Positions 7,807 to 16,253 of a stretch of DNA of 22,181 bases are shown piece after piece. The notes under the pieces are model-generated. The model had not been told where the DNA came from. It saw only the letters and a program-made list of their open reading frames with translations, and made no database searches. Source of the DNA: a virus; IMG/VR virus record IMGVR_UViG_3300020185_000287, positions 1-22,181 of that record; one strand, written 5' to 3'. The translations under genes were made by a program, and so were the position numbers. The number at the start of each line of letters is the position of its first letter. Within the stretch, counting starts at the first letter, position 1.

Positions 7807-9543
7807 TTAAGAAGAAGCTACGTATTTACTACCTACACTCCAAAGTTCTTTAGCGCCACCAACTTGAGTTATATCATCTGTAGACATGGTAACAGTTGCG
7901 AATCTACCTTTTATACCAGATACTTGTTGACCATATATAACCTCACCAGAAGTAGGCGTGCTATTATTATATATAATTGCATAGTATTTGTTTTCTTTAC
8001 GTTGAAAACCATAGTAATATATAGGTGGCGTAAGCGTAGTTGGAAACGTGTTTCCAGCAGAGTCATAAGCACCGCCTAAATAGCTCTTAACTGATATGCT
8101 TCCAGAAGCATTAGTTATATCTTGTGACATACCCCAATCACCCCATGGACTTGAGTAGTCAGGACCTTGTTTATCTGAAGTAAAAAGATCAACTTGCCAA
8201 CCATTATCACCCTCATAGTTTACTGTTTGAAAGTTTTTAGATAAGCTTGGTTGATCGTTTAATACAAAAGTTATTTTAGAAGGACTATAGATACCGTAGA
8301 AGTTACCTCTATTGAGTCCATCTACTTCTGAGTAGTGTTTGTATATCTTGCCTTCTTTAAAGCTATAAAAATCATTCTTTAAGCTAGAAATAAAAGTAGG
8401 TTTATATGTAAAATAACTAGTCCAGCCATTTATTCTTTCGTCAAACGCTAAAGTGTTGTAATTAGCAGACGAACCAGTGCCAACGTCTTCTGTCAAAGGA
8501 ACTGCCCACGTAGGTTTCTGCTGTATAGATAAAACGTAGTTTTTGTTATGTATATCGTAACCACCAATTAATACACCTTTAAGTGGTGTTGAAAAAATAA
8601 GTTCATCATCTGCTGAAACAACAATGTTTTTAGCCACAGTTATTTCGTTTCCATTTATGTCTATAACTATATTGTTTGGCTGCGCTATTCCGTTTAAAGT
8701 AAATGACATACCTTTTTGTATATTTTCTACTACGCTTGTTAAGGTTATGACGTTACTTACACCACTTAAAACCGTAGCTGGAGTATGAAGCGTAGAATAT
8801 TCTGGAAGACCACTTAGTTGATCTCTAAAATAATCAACCATTCCAACTGCAGATATTTCAGTTAAACCATCTTTAGAAAGCCTTAATACCACATTTCTAT
8901 CTTTATCGGTGAAGTATTTTTGGTAACCATAAACAGCAAAGCTTTCAGGGTTTCTACTTATACCATATTCTCCAGAATAAGCTGATATAGTTCCTATCAC
9001 AGCATTAGAAGCAGTTAAAGTACCTCCTCCTTCAGCGTTATATATTATATCTTTATTTATTGGAGCTCTGTTAACTTGGTTTTCTTGTAAAATAATCAAA
9101 TTAGTATCTTCAGCGTGTAGTTTTTGTATAGAGCCCTCAGCTGGATCAACGCTCTTGGTTATAGAGTCTCCTACGGAGAATTGATTAGAATTATTAACAC
9201 CTGTTCTAGAGTTGAATATTCCAGACCATATTAATGAATTCTGTCTATGTTGCTGCTGTGGATTTTCATCAACTAAATACGCCTTAACTCCAAAGTCTAC
9301 ACTAGTATTATTATACCCACCTCTAATTCTTGATTCTTCTAAGTAAAAACTATTATAAGCATCCGTATTACTAGCTGTGCCTGGAAAAGGACCTATAGCC
9401 TCGCTTATTTCTATATTCGCGTTATAAGGAAAACCTTTAGGCCAAACAGGATCATTTGTTTGTGTCACAGGATCTCCGGTAGCTTCTGTAACTTGTTTTA
9501 ACAAGAACGTGTTGTAATATGATATATCTAATGTTGCTGGCAT
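7807..9543 (-). CDS. Tail protein, probable second part of a nozzle/tail-stabilisation assembly
   Basis: A 578-aa, beta-rich protein with many Asn, Gly, Ser and Tyr residues and no membrane segment. Residues 69-95 (EESRIRGGYNNTSVDFGVKA) and 134-160 (PAEGSIQKLHAEDTNLIILQ) are motifs I associate with the C-terminal part of gp10/nozzle-type tail proteins in crAss-like and marine podoviruses. A propeller-like pattern of short Tyr-rich strands continues to about residue 500, with YGYQKYFTDKDRNVVLRLS and GGYDIHNKNYVLSI. It lies 18 bases downstream of the 1216-aa gene, which carries the typical nozzle N-terminus, so the two may together correspond to one larger protein in relatives. The start ATG is preceded by TTTTAAATAAAAACA with no Shine-Dalgarno. 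Tail assignment is fairly sure; the split-protein interpretation is inference from remembered family sequence. Confidence 0.75.
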   Translation of the reverse strand: MPATLDISYYNTFLLKQVTEATGDPVTQTNDPVWPKGFPYNANIEISEAIGPFPGTASNTDAYNSFYLEESRIRGGYNNTSVDFGVKAYLVDENPQQQHRQNSLIWSGIFNSRTGVNNSNQFSVGDSITKSVDPAEGSIQKLHAEDTNLIILQENQVNRAPINKDIIYNAEGGGTLTASNAVIGTISAYSGEYGISRNPESFAVYGYQKYFTDKDRNVVLRLSKDGLTEISAVGMVDYFRDQLSGLPEYSTLHTPATVLSGVSNVITLTSVVENIQKGMSFTLNGIAQPNNIVIDINGNEITVAKNIVVSADDELIFSTPLKGVLIGGYDIHNKNYVLSIQQKPTWAVPLTEDVGTGSSANYNTLAFDERINGWTSYFTYKPTFISSLKNDFYSFKEGKIYKHYSEVDGLNRGNFYGIYSPSKITFVLNDQPSLSKNFQTVNYEGDNGWQVDLFTSDKQGPDYSSPWGDWGMSQDITNASGSISVKSYLGGAYDSAGNTFPTTLTPPIYYYGFQRKENKYYAIIYNNSTPTSGEVIYGQQVSGIKGRFATVTMSTDDITQVGGAKELWSVGSKYVASS

Positions 9544-9561
9544 TGTTTTTATTTAAAATTA

Positions 9562-12500
9562 TTACTCAAAAACTACATATATACTGAAAGAAGTAGCGCC
9601 TATTTGGTCAGCAGTATCAATATCAATATCTACTGAATATGGATCATCGCTATGTGGTATTGCGGTTGTTATACCACCTACGAGCTCAGCGTTATTTGGC
9701 GGTGTGCCACCGGTGGTAGGGTCATAATTAACTCCAGGGTTACCTTTGTAAACATATATTCTAGCTGTCCTGCCTTCTTTGTTGTTATAAAAACCAACAA
9801 CAGCTTTAAATTCATCGTTTGGAAACGGACCAACTGTTGCTATATTACTGGCTTGTACAGCTGAAACAACATCGGTGTATGGTGGGCCTGAAAATAATAC
9901 CGATTGTTTAGTTAACTCTGAACTTGGATCCACCCATGTAAATTTTACTTCTCTCATTTCAGGATAAGGAGTTAGAGTAGATCCACTGTATTTATTTCGC
10001 CCGTAAGCTTTAAAAGCTAAAACTTGATCTGATGTTATAATTATTTGTAAGTCAAAAGTATCTGTATCTCCACCAGAGTCGGTTAAAGTTATAGGTATAA
10101 TGTAAGATTCTCCTCCTAAAACTCCGGAGTCTACAACAGAAACTATTCCACTAGTAGAGTTTATACTAAAACCATAATTCGTTGGACTAGTTCCAGGAGT
10201 ACCAGATTTTATAACATCTCCCATGCTCCACGCAAGCTCTTGCTCTTTAGTAGCTCCATCTGCCCCGACGTTAACTCCGTTTACACCTCCCATCGCAACT
10301 ACATTGTCGTTGCTGCCCTTAATGTAAGTTATTGCACTTGGACTACTAGGATTAGTTATTTCTGGAACTGTATTAGATAAGCTTCCAGTAAACTCCAAAA
10401 AAGTATTAGTATCCGCCACGCTATCGTAACACTCTACAGTAAAAGTAAAATTGTTTTTTGCTGGAGTTGATTTATAGTAAAAATAAGTATCACTACTTAT
10501 TGATAAAGTAAAACCATCGTTTCCTGACACAAAATCGTAGCAGCTAACACCTGATCTAGACTGGTTTGAGTCATTAAACTGACTTATAACCGCGCCATCA
10601 TCATCTAAAACACTAAATAAAGAGTATATTATTTGACCACTAGCAAAAGAATTACCTTCACTATCAATAGCTTCTCCAGATACTAATAGTTGCCCAGGTG
10701 CTTGACCTTCTGAATGTACGTAAGGGTTGCTTAATAATATAGACGCAGGTCCTTCAAAATCAACTTGAACTATTTTATTTAACTCAGAAATTAAACCAAC
10801 TGTACTTGTTTCCCAGTATATATCTAAAAGAGAAGTAACAGCTTCTGTTTCATAAATGCTAAGAGAGTCTCCGTATTCACTTCCAGGATCATCTGGGTCT
10901 AATGTTGAAAGTTTACCTATACTGCTGTTTGTTGATATTCTAGCTATAGAAGGATTTGTGTCGCTTTGATAAAACTCTACGTAATCTAAATCACCTAGTT
11001 GACCAGGTGAGTTTTTTATTGCAACGTAGTTAGTATCTCTAAGCGTAGCTATATTAGGTATTGAGTCCGGCAAGGCTGTTGGATAGTATTGAGTTGAAAA
11101 AGTACTATCTTGACCACCACCCGTGTAAGGTGCTACTCTACCGAATAAATTAACACTACTTCTATACTGTCTTTGATCAGGACCAACTTCGCTCAAATCT
11201 TTTGGAACTTTGTTTATGTTGTCACTAAATAAAACTATATTAGCTGTTTGACCCGCTTCTTCTGAAGTACCGCTTGGATTTAAAGAGGATCCATACGGAT
11301 AGCCATTTAATATACCAGGTAAATAAACATTGTAATACTCTTGCTCTGTTTGTTTAACTACTACTTTGTAGCTATACCAACCTAATGGGTTTGGATCGTA
11401 AACAGTCACCGTAAATGAACCGTTAGACCCAACACCTGAAGGTATTATAACATCGCCGTTAGTATAGCCAGTGCCTTGGTTATTTATTGTTACTGAAGTT
11501 ATTTCACCTGAAACATTTGTAATTATATCTACAGTGCATCCAGTTCCAGATCCTCCAGTTGTGCTAACATCTGTATTGGCAGAATACCCAGTACCAGCTT
11601 GGTTTATTATGGCTGCATCGACGCCTTTTAAGTTATCTTTGTAAATTCCGGGGTAACCAGTGCTTAAGTTTGGACTCACAGGTACAGCAGCTGTTCCGCC
11701 TTCTATTATATCTACTAAAATCTTTAGTTCGTAACCAGGAAAATTTAAAGCGTTTACATTTGAGTCTGCGTAAGGGACATATATCGTAGAACCTCCATAA
11801 AGCAAGTTGCCACTTGTCGTGCCAGAGTCCTTTGCTGAAAGTATAGCGGATGATTGTCTACCAAATCTATCAGCTAATATAAAAGCTGCTTGATAATTTC
11901 TATTTTGTTTTAAACTAGAGCTTGGGTATTCTATTTGGCTATAAACTCTTTCAACTGGAGTTAACACATTATCTTTAACGCCATAACCAACACCGTAGTT
12001 TAAAAAATCAGGTGGAGTTTGTTTATTGAAAAAATTACCATAAACAACTCTATTACTTATAATCTCTTGAGTTAAAGCTCTAATAGGCACAACATCGTAT
12101 ACTCTTGTACTTTCGCTTGAAGGTAGTGTTTTATATGGTTTTGTTGATATGTATTTGTATGAATAAACTAAATTATTTGTGTTAGCCTGCATTTGAGAAT
12201 ACACCGTAGCTGCTGGTATTGTCTCAACCACTTTAGTAGCTAAGCCATCAGATTCTTTATAAAGTATATCTAGACTAGATATATTTAAGTCTTCTATTGG
12301 ATTTTCTGTAGGAAATTTTATATTCAACAATATTTGAGTAACATTATTTTCCATAAAAGAAACTACAGTACTTCTATAAGTAGCTTCAGCGTCTTCGGTG
12401 TTAAAGTAACCCTGTTGTTTAGGTATAAAGCATATTTGAGTCCAAGGTGCTTGTAGAGAGTATTCACCATCATCAAACTTAAACCTATAGCTAAATCTAA

Positions 12501-13212
12501 CAAATTTGTCTGATAAAAGCTCTGGGTCACCGGCCCAGTTTTCATCATAATCAGGGTTTTCATAAGTTTCACTTCCTTCTTCAATATCTAGATACTGCTG
12601 AAATGGATTTGTCATAGTAGATTCACCCAAGTTGCCATCAGCTAAGTTGACTAAATTTATAGGTGTGTATGGGTAATATTTAGCTACTGATATTTTATCT
12701 TCAGTGTTATAGTAAGTAGAATTATTAGAAGCCGTAGATACATTTATTTTTCTAGGCTGATTCCTATTATCAGTAAAAAACAGCAAACCTTCTAAAACAT
12801 TAACACCTTGAACTGGACTATTTTTTGAAAAGTTTAAATAATAACCTTCAACTAGTTTTGTATATAAATTAGAAATACTATTGTATTTGTATATAAAACA
12901 ATTAGCTGTTGATGGCGCGAAATTAGCAATACCACTACTAGATGAGTCAACGTAGTCCGTTAAGAAAAGGTATATATCGTTTTGCGATTGATCTATAAAA
13001 TAACCTATCATATCCAAGTTTTGTATACCAGATATTTCGGTTATAGAAATCAAACTATTTCCTAGCACGTTTTGAACAGTACCTACATCAGAACCTTCAG
13101 ATCTACTTATAGCCACGTTTAACGCTTTTCTATATTCACCTTTAGGAACCAGTCTGTCATCGATGTCTTGGTTCATTTTGGATTTTATGAAAATGTTTTG
13201 AATTTCTGGCAT
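9562..13212 (-). CDS. Large tail nozzle/stabilisation-type protein (P22 gp10-like) with beta-domain inserts
   Basis: A 1216-aa protein. Its N-terminus (residues 7-52, including KMNQDIDDRLVPKGEYRKAL and SDVGTVQNVLGN) matches the hallmark start of tail-stabilisation or muzzle proteins of crAss-like and marine podoviruses, which close the short tail. Residues ~60-530 look like beta-propeller strands. Two copies of a GTGY module follow, with tyrosines at 543 and 583, exactly 40 residues apart. Residues ~860-950 resemble an Ig-like domain. Residues ~950-1060 look cadherin-like (INSTSGIVSVVDSGVLGGES, then ITLTDSGGDTDTFDL). A further beta domain ends the protein. The gene starts 6 bases after the upstream stop and is the longest complete gene here. 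Its inserted domains are the likeliest surface-exposed, host-contacting part. Nozzle role rests on the N-terminal signature and on position after the ring proteins. Confidence 0.8.
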   Translation of the reverse strand: MPEIQNIFIKSKMNQDIDDRLVPKGEYRKALNVAISRSEGSDVGTVQNVLGNSLISITEISGIQNLDMIGYFIDQSQNDIYLFLTDYVDSSSSGIANFAPSTANCFIYKYNSISNLYTKLVEGYYLNFSKNSPVQGVNVLEGLLFFTDNRNQPRKINVSTASNNSTYYNTEDKISVAKYYPYTPINLVNLADGNLGESTMTNPFQQYLDIEEGSETYENPDYDENWAGDPELLSDKFVRFSYRFKFDDGEYSLQAPWTQICFIPKQQGYFNTEDAEATYRSTVVSFMENNVTQILLNIKFPTENPIEDLNISSLDILYKESDGLATKVVETIPAATVYSQMQANTNNLVYSYKYISTKPYKTLPSSESTRVYDVVPIRALTQEIISNRVVYGNFFNKQTPPDFLNYGVGYGVKDNVLTPVERVYSQIEYPSSSLKQNRNYQAAFILADRFGRQSSAILSAKDSGTTSGNLLYGGSTIYVPYADSNVNALNFPGYELKILVDIIEGGTAAVPVSPNLSTGYPGIYKDNLKGVDAAIINQAGTGYSANTDVSTTGGSGTGCTVDIITNVSGEITSVTINNQGTGYTNGDVIIPSGVGSNGSFTVTVYDPNPLGWYSYKVVVKQTEQEYYNVYLPGILNGYPYGSSLNPSGTSEEAGQTANIVLFSDNINKVPKDLSEVGPDQRQYRSSVNLFGRVAPYTGGGQDSTFSTQYYPTALPDSIPNIATLRDTNYVAIKNSPGQLGDLDYVEFYQSDTNPSIARISTNSSIGKLSTLDPDDPGSEYGDSLSIYETEAVTSLLDIYWETSTVGLISELNKIVQVDFEGPASILLSNPYVHSEGQAPGQLLVSGEAIDSEGNSFASGQIIYSLFSVLDDDGAVISQFNDSNQSRSGVSCYDFVSGNDGFTLSISSDTYFYYKSTPAKNNFTFTVECYDSVADTNTFLEFTGSLSNTVPEITNPSSPSAITYIKGSNDNVVAMGGVNGVNVGADGATKEQELAWSMGDVIKSGTPGTSPTNYGFSINSTSGIVSVVDSGVLGGESYIIPITLTDSGGDTDTFDLQIIITSDQVLAFKAYGRNKYSGSTLTPYPEMREVKFTWVDPSSELTKQSVLFSGPPYTDVVSAVQASNIATVGPFPNDEFKAVVGFYNNKEGRTARIYVYKGNPGVNYDPTTGGTPPNNAELVGGITTAIPHSDDPYSVDIDIDTADQIGATSFSIYVVFE

Positions 13213-13218
13213 TTTATT

Positions 13219-14487
13219 CTAGTGTTTAATCTGTTTAGATTTACCTCTCATTACTTGAGTAATCTCGTCAATCTTTATATTTGATAAGCGAATCTTAGCG
13301 TTTCTAAGTTTAGCAGATTTCTCTCTCTTAAGTCTTTGAACAACATATTCAGGTTGATTAATTCTAGTAGATATGACAGCATGTAATATATAAGCATACA
13401 AAGCTTCTTCTGCCATTTTAGGAACTCTAGAGTCCATTTCGTAAGCTAAGCCATCTGATACGTATTCTAAAAGTATTAACCTATCAACTAAACCGCTTGA
13501 GAAAGACATTTTACCTTCTCTTTCATTTAGATTAAAATAACCATTTCTTTGAGCATACTGTGGATCTAGTCCGTATTTTTGCCCCCAGTCCCTACGTATT
13601 AAAGAACCATCTTCTTGAAAAGTAGCACCGTAAGAATTAGGGCTAGAGTCCGTGTCTGGGCTAGAGTTTAAGTAATTGTTTAAGTCTTCGTTTCCAGCGC
13701 TATGCCATCTTTCTTGTATAATAGAAGTTCCTTCTACATTGTTACCAAAATTATCTTGAGTTGGTATACCTGTAGAGTCTTGAACATTAGTGTAGTAAGG
13801 ACTGTTTGTTAAATTGTTTGTAGGATATATAATGTGTTTAACACCAAATCTGTCTACCCAAGAAGCTCTAACGTAGTTAACATAGTCTTGAGGAAGTGGA
13901 AGCGTTAAGCTCGGTGGTATTGTTAGTTCTGAAGTTTTAATGCTTTTTAAAGTGTCGAAGCTAAATTCTTGTAAACCTCTTTTTGCATGAAATATTAAAT
14001 CAGTTCTTTTAACACTAGGTATAAGTTTACCAGCTCCAACGTAAGCTATTAAAAAATTATTTATAATATCGTTTAAAGTAGTGTAAGCATAACCGCCATA
14101 GTTATCCTCAACTACTTGGCCATATGCTTTTTCAGTGTCATCATTACCATATTTACCACCTGTTAATATTTTTAACTGAACAACTATGTATAAATTACTA
14201 GCAGGTTCTGACCCAGCTGGAAAAGTTATAGTGTTGTTAGATACAAAAAACTCAGTTAAATACTCCTCGTAAGTACCAGGAATACCTGTTGGGCTAGTGT
14301 AAAGCTTGAAGTTATTAAGAGTGTATTCTGGTAAATTCTCATCCCAAGTTCCAAAGTATAGATCAGTATTGAAGTCTGTAGTAAAACCGGCAGCGCTATA
14401 GTTGTATCCTCTAAATTCTTGAGCACCTTCGTAGTATTGCCTAGCGTTCTCAGTTATTAATCCATTATTTTTTGGTGTTATAGCCAT
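13219..14487 (-). CDS. Ring/adaptor-like head-to-tail connector protein (tail-tubular/P22 gp4 class)
   Basis: A 422-aa soluble protein. The N-terminal ~130 residues are beta-rich and Tyr/Asn-rich (DFNTDLYFGTWDENLPEYTL). The core at 148-212 is the recognisable part: GAGKLIPSVKRTDLIFHAKR, then the helix QEFSFDTLKSIK, then PPSLTLPLPQDYVNYVRASW. I associate this segment with ring proteins of crAss-like and uncultured marine podoviruses, compared functionally with P22 gp4 or T7 gp11, which extend the portal channel into the tail. The C-terminal third is helical and basic (RLKREKSAKLRNAKIRLSNI), ending KSKQIKH. It begins 6 bases after the 248-aa gene and 6 bases before the nozzle gene, so the three are probably one translational unit. 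The leader is GTTAAAAATAA with no Shine-Dalgarno. The ring function is inferred from family memory and gene order. Confidence 0.75.
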   Translation of the reverse strand: MAITPKNNGLITENARQYYEGAQEFRGYNYSAAGFTTDFNTDLYFGTWDENLPEYTLNNFKLYTSPTGIPGTYEEYLTEFFVSNNTITFPAGSEPASNLYIVVQLKILTGGKYGNDDTEKAYGQVVEDNYGGYAYTTLNDIINNFLIAYVGAGKLIPSVKRTDLIFHAKRGLQEFSFDTLKSIKTSELTIPPSLTLPLPQDYVNYVRASWVDRFGVKHIIYPTNNLTNSPYYTNVQDSTGIPTQDNFGNNVEGTSIIQERWHSAGNEDLNNYLNSSPDTDSSPNSYGATFQEDGSLIRRDWGQKYGLDPQYAQRNGYFNLNEREGKMSFSSGLVDRLILLEYVSDGLAYEMDSRVPKMAEEALYAYILHAVISTRINQPEYVVQRLKREKSAKLRNAKIRLSNIKIDEITQVMRGKSKQIKH

Positions 14488-14493
14488 TTATTT

Positions 14494-15240
14494 TTAACTT
14501 TTTCCGTTAATTTCGTTTTTTTGAACTTCTTGAGAAGCTGCTTGCACTATCTGTGGGTCTCTAATTATCACACCTGAGTAAGACAGTATTTTTAAAATAA
14601 CGTTTGATTGCTCGTTGTCGTGTATTTCAAATTGAACAGAGTCATCTTCAAAGTATATATAAGGACCTGAAGTCCAAGGTCCACCACCTAACTGTTGAAA
14701 ACCCCAAACTACATTACTTGGTTTTTTAATGTAAGAAACAGATACATCTGATGTTATTGACTTAGGATGAACATGTATTCTTGTTTCACCGTCTTCAAGA
14801 CCGTTAATTCCTTGTTCGTTCTGGTCATATATATAAACCGGGAAATTAGTAGATGGTTTTGTTAAAGAAGATAAGTTTTGTAGTAATAATTCGTTTCGGT
14901 GAGTTCTTTCCACTTCAACTTCATCTTTGTATATAACAGTGCCTATTGTGTGTAGATTACTTGGTGGTAAAAAAAAATTTCCAGTTGCATCATAGGTACA
15001 TGCACCCACCGTCTTAAATATAGCTAAACTATTATCTATGTTTTTTTGCCTATCAGCGTATTCAGTGTCTGTTTGAGGTATTCGTAACTGTTGGTTTAAA
15101 GTGTCAAAATAACCTTCAAATATTTCTAATTGAACCTGAGTGGCTAGTTTATTAAACTCATCTGGAGTTATATACCCTCTTTGTTCTTTGTTGAGGATAG
15201 ATAAAACCGTTTGATACACAGTGTTTACGTTTATGGCCAT
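14494..15240 (-). CDS. Ring/adaptor-like connector protein, 248 aa
   Basis: A soluble protein starting with a helical N-terminal segment, residues 9-45: VYQTVLSILNKEQRGYITPD followed by EFNKLATQVQLEIFEGYF. This is a very common signature in marine podovirus contigs and crAss-like phages, usually labelled structural protein. The rest is beta-rich (FFLPPSNLHTIGTVIYKDEV, then HVHPKSITSDVSVSYIKKP) and ends in a helical tail with AASQEVQKNEINGKS. It is the first gene after the 71-base spacer that holds a hairpin, and it lies directly before the 422-aa ring-like gene. Size and position fit a head-completion or first ring protein below the portal. No catalytic motif is visible. The assignment as a ring protein is inference; assignment as a virion structural protein is firmer. 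Confidence 0.7.
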   Translation of the reverse strand: MAINVNTVYQTVLSILNKEQRGYITPDEFNKLATQVQLEIFEGYFDTLNQQLRIPQTDTEYADRQKNIDNSLAIFKTVGACTYDATGNFFLPPSNLHTIGTVIYKDEVEVERTHRNELLLQNLSSLTKPSTNFPVYIYDQNEQGINGLEDGETRIHVHPKSITSDVSVSYIKKPSNVVWGFQQLGGGPWTSGPYIYFEDDSVQFEIHDNEQSNVILKILSYSGVIIRDPQIVQAASQEVQKNEINGKS

Positions 15241-15253
15241 TTTATATTTTTAT

Positions 15254-15304
15254 TAATTATAGTAGTTAGGCCACTTTTAAAGTGACCCAGCTACTATAGT
15301 ATTA
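15254..15304 (-). other. Long imperfect hairpin in the spacer before the 248-aa gene
   Basis: On the plus strand TATAGTAG (15258-15265) pairs with CTACTATA (15291-15298). Outside it TAAT (15254-15257) pairs with ATTA (15301-15304), leaving a 2-base bulge. An inner stem pairs CACTT (15272-15276) with AAGTG (15280-15284), flanked by GG/CC pairs. Read as minus-strand RNA, one mismatch becomes a G-U wobble. No U-run follows on the minus strand, so it does not look like a standard terminator for this operon. Possible roles are an mRNA processing or 3'-stabilising element, or a control structure for the next gene. A T-run (15309-15313) follows on the plus strand, but no plus-strand gene needs a terminator. 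Confidence 0.55.
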
Positions 15305-15311
15305 CTTGTTT

Positions 15312-16136
15312 TTATAGTTTTTTATCTATAGATTTATAGATTTCTACACCTTCGTCAGTTTTTAAGAAAGCCGCAAATGCAGAATAAGGGTTTTCATCAA
15401 ATGGTACGTTCATTAACTTTCTACCGTTTGATCCCCACGTGAAGACTCTTTGGTCTTGAGATAACTTAATTATGTTTGCTTCAGAAGCTCTAATAGCAAA
15501 GTTTCTTAACATAACATTTTCGTCGTTAGCTAAGTTTATAAACAATGCAGGGTTTTGTCTAGCAAATAAAAGTAAATCTCTTCTAAGTTCTTTAGAGCTC
15601 ATTGAGTTAACTTTAGAGCCTAGCTCAACTCTTAATATTGCCTCAGCTTGATCTACATCCATTGATCTTGCTGCGTTTAAAGCATCGATTTGAAGATCTA
15701 AAACATCTAGTTCATCTTCCGCTTTTGCAACAGCACTAAACTCTTCATATATTCTACCCTTTAGTGGGTGATATAAAGACAATAGTTTTTGTAAGTTTTG
15801 TTTTTCTTTAGGAACAACTAATTTTCCATCCATAAATCTAATATGACCTAGAGTACATTCCCCTTTTTGTTTACTTACGAAAGGCGACGTTTGATTAGTT
15901 GCATATCTTAATTCCTCTTGCTGTCCAGTTTCTGGATCAAAATACAATAAAGCGTGCTTATAAGTATGCCTGCATGGTATCGTATGAGTTAAAGGTGTTT
16001 TACTGCTTTTAAGATAGTATATTCTATCTTTAATTTCCCACGTTGGTTTTGCGGGTTTTTGTGGTGCAGTTTTAACTGCTACCTCTTGAGGTGCAACCTC
16101 AATTGTTTCTTCTGCTTTTGTAGCTTTTTTAGCCAT
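15312..16136 (-). CDS. Capsid-adjacent conserved phage protein, 274 aa, function unknown
   Basis: The first ~32 residues are low-complexity Lys/Ala/Glu/Pro (MAKKATKAEETIEVAPQEVA), suggesting a flexible arm. The globular part starts at WEIKDRIYYL and contains HTIPCRHTYKHALLYFDPET and ELRYATNQTSPFVSKQ (76-90). A helical C-terminal half follows with AARSMDVDQAEAILRVELGS and QRVFTWGSNGRKLMNVPFDE. I recall this family next to the capsid gene in uncultured marine phages, without a known activity. No zinc site or catalytic motif is evident; there are only two cysteines. It starts 118 bases after the MCP stop, beyond a terminator, so it must be expressed by read-through or from a promoter in the spacer. 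A head-auxiliary, completion or assembly-helper role is a guess from its location. Confidence 0.7.
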   Translation of the reverse strand: MAKKATKAEETIEVAPQEVAVKTAPQKPAKPTWEIKDRIYYLKSSKTPLTHTIPCRHTYKHALLYFDPETGQQEELRYATNQTSPFVSKQKGECTLGHIRFMDGKLVVPKEKQNLQKLLSLYHPLKGRIYEEFSAVAKAEDELDVLDLQIDALNAARSMDVDQAEAILRVELGSKVNSMSSKELRRDLLLFARQNPALFINLANDENVMLRNFAIRASEANIIKLSQDQRVFTWGSNGRKLMNVPFDENPYSAFAAFLKTDEGVEIYKSIDKKL

Positions 16137-16159
16137 GATATAATAAAATTAAATAGTTT
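16137..16159 (-). promoter_or_regulatory. AT-only leader shared with the scaffold-position gene
   Basis: The 23 bases upstream of the 274-aa gene match the leader of the 383-aa gene at 19 of 23 positions (core TATTTAATT then TATTATAT before the ATG). Both leaders lack a Shine-Dalgarno. It could be a translation leader, a promoter -10 region or simply AT-rich chance. It follows the terminator, which makes a control role plausible. Confidence 0.3.
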
Positions 16160-16211
16160 AAAATTGTGACAATAGCCATAGTATATAACTAGTAAGGGGC
16201 TAATGTCATAT

Positions 16212-16235
16212 AAAAACCCCCGCCCGAAGGCAGGG
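16212..16235 (-). terminator. Intrinsic terminator downstream of the major capsid gene
   Basis: Minus-strand RNA would read CCCUGCC-UUCG-GGCGGGG followed by GUUUUUAUA. This is a seven-base-pair GC-rich stem (one G-U wobble) closed by a UUCG tetraloop and followed by a U-run, the standard form of a rho-independent terminator. It starts about 18 bases after the capsid stop codon. It is the only clear terminator in the window and probably helps set high capsid expression relative to downstream tail genes. Confidence 0.9.
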
Positions 16236-16253
16236 ATTATTATTGATAAATTA

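Noticed and set aside
7461-8079. Plus-strand ORFs of 130 and 71 codons.
   Set aside because: They are antisense to the GNAT-like and tail genes, whose minus-strand products have clear family features; no independent coding signal is seen.
12363-12584. A 73-codon minus-strand ORF in another frame inside the nozzle-type gene.
   Set aside because: It overlaps a long well-supported frame and its Lys/Leu/Met-rich product has no features of its own.
15254-15313. Plus-strand intrinsic terminator formed by the hairpin and T-run.
   Set aside because: There is no plus-strand gene upstream to terminate, and the T-run starts several bases away from the stem.
16160-16211. Sigma-70-like promoter between the terminator and the 274-aa gene (TTGTCA at 16167-16172 on the minus strand).
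   Set aside because: At 17 bases spacing the -10 candidate is ATTTTA, a weak match, and the region is AT-rich enough to give such hits by chance.
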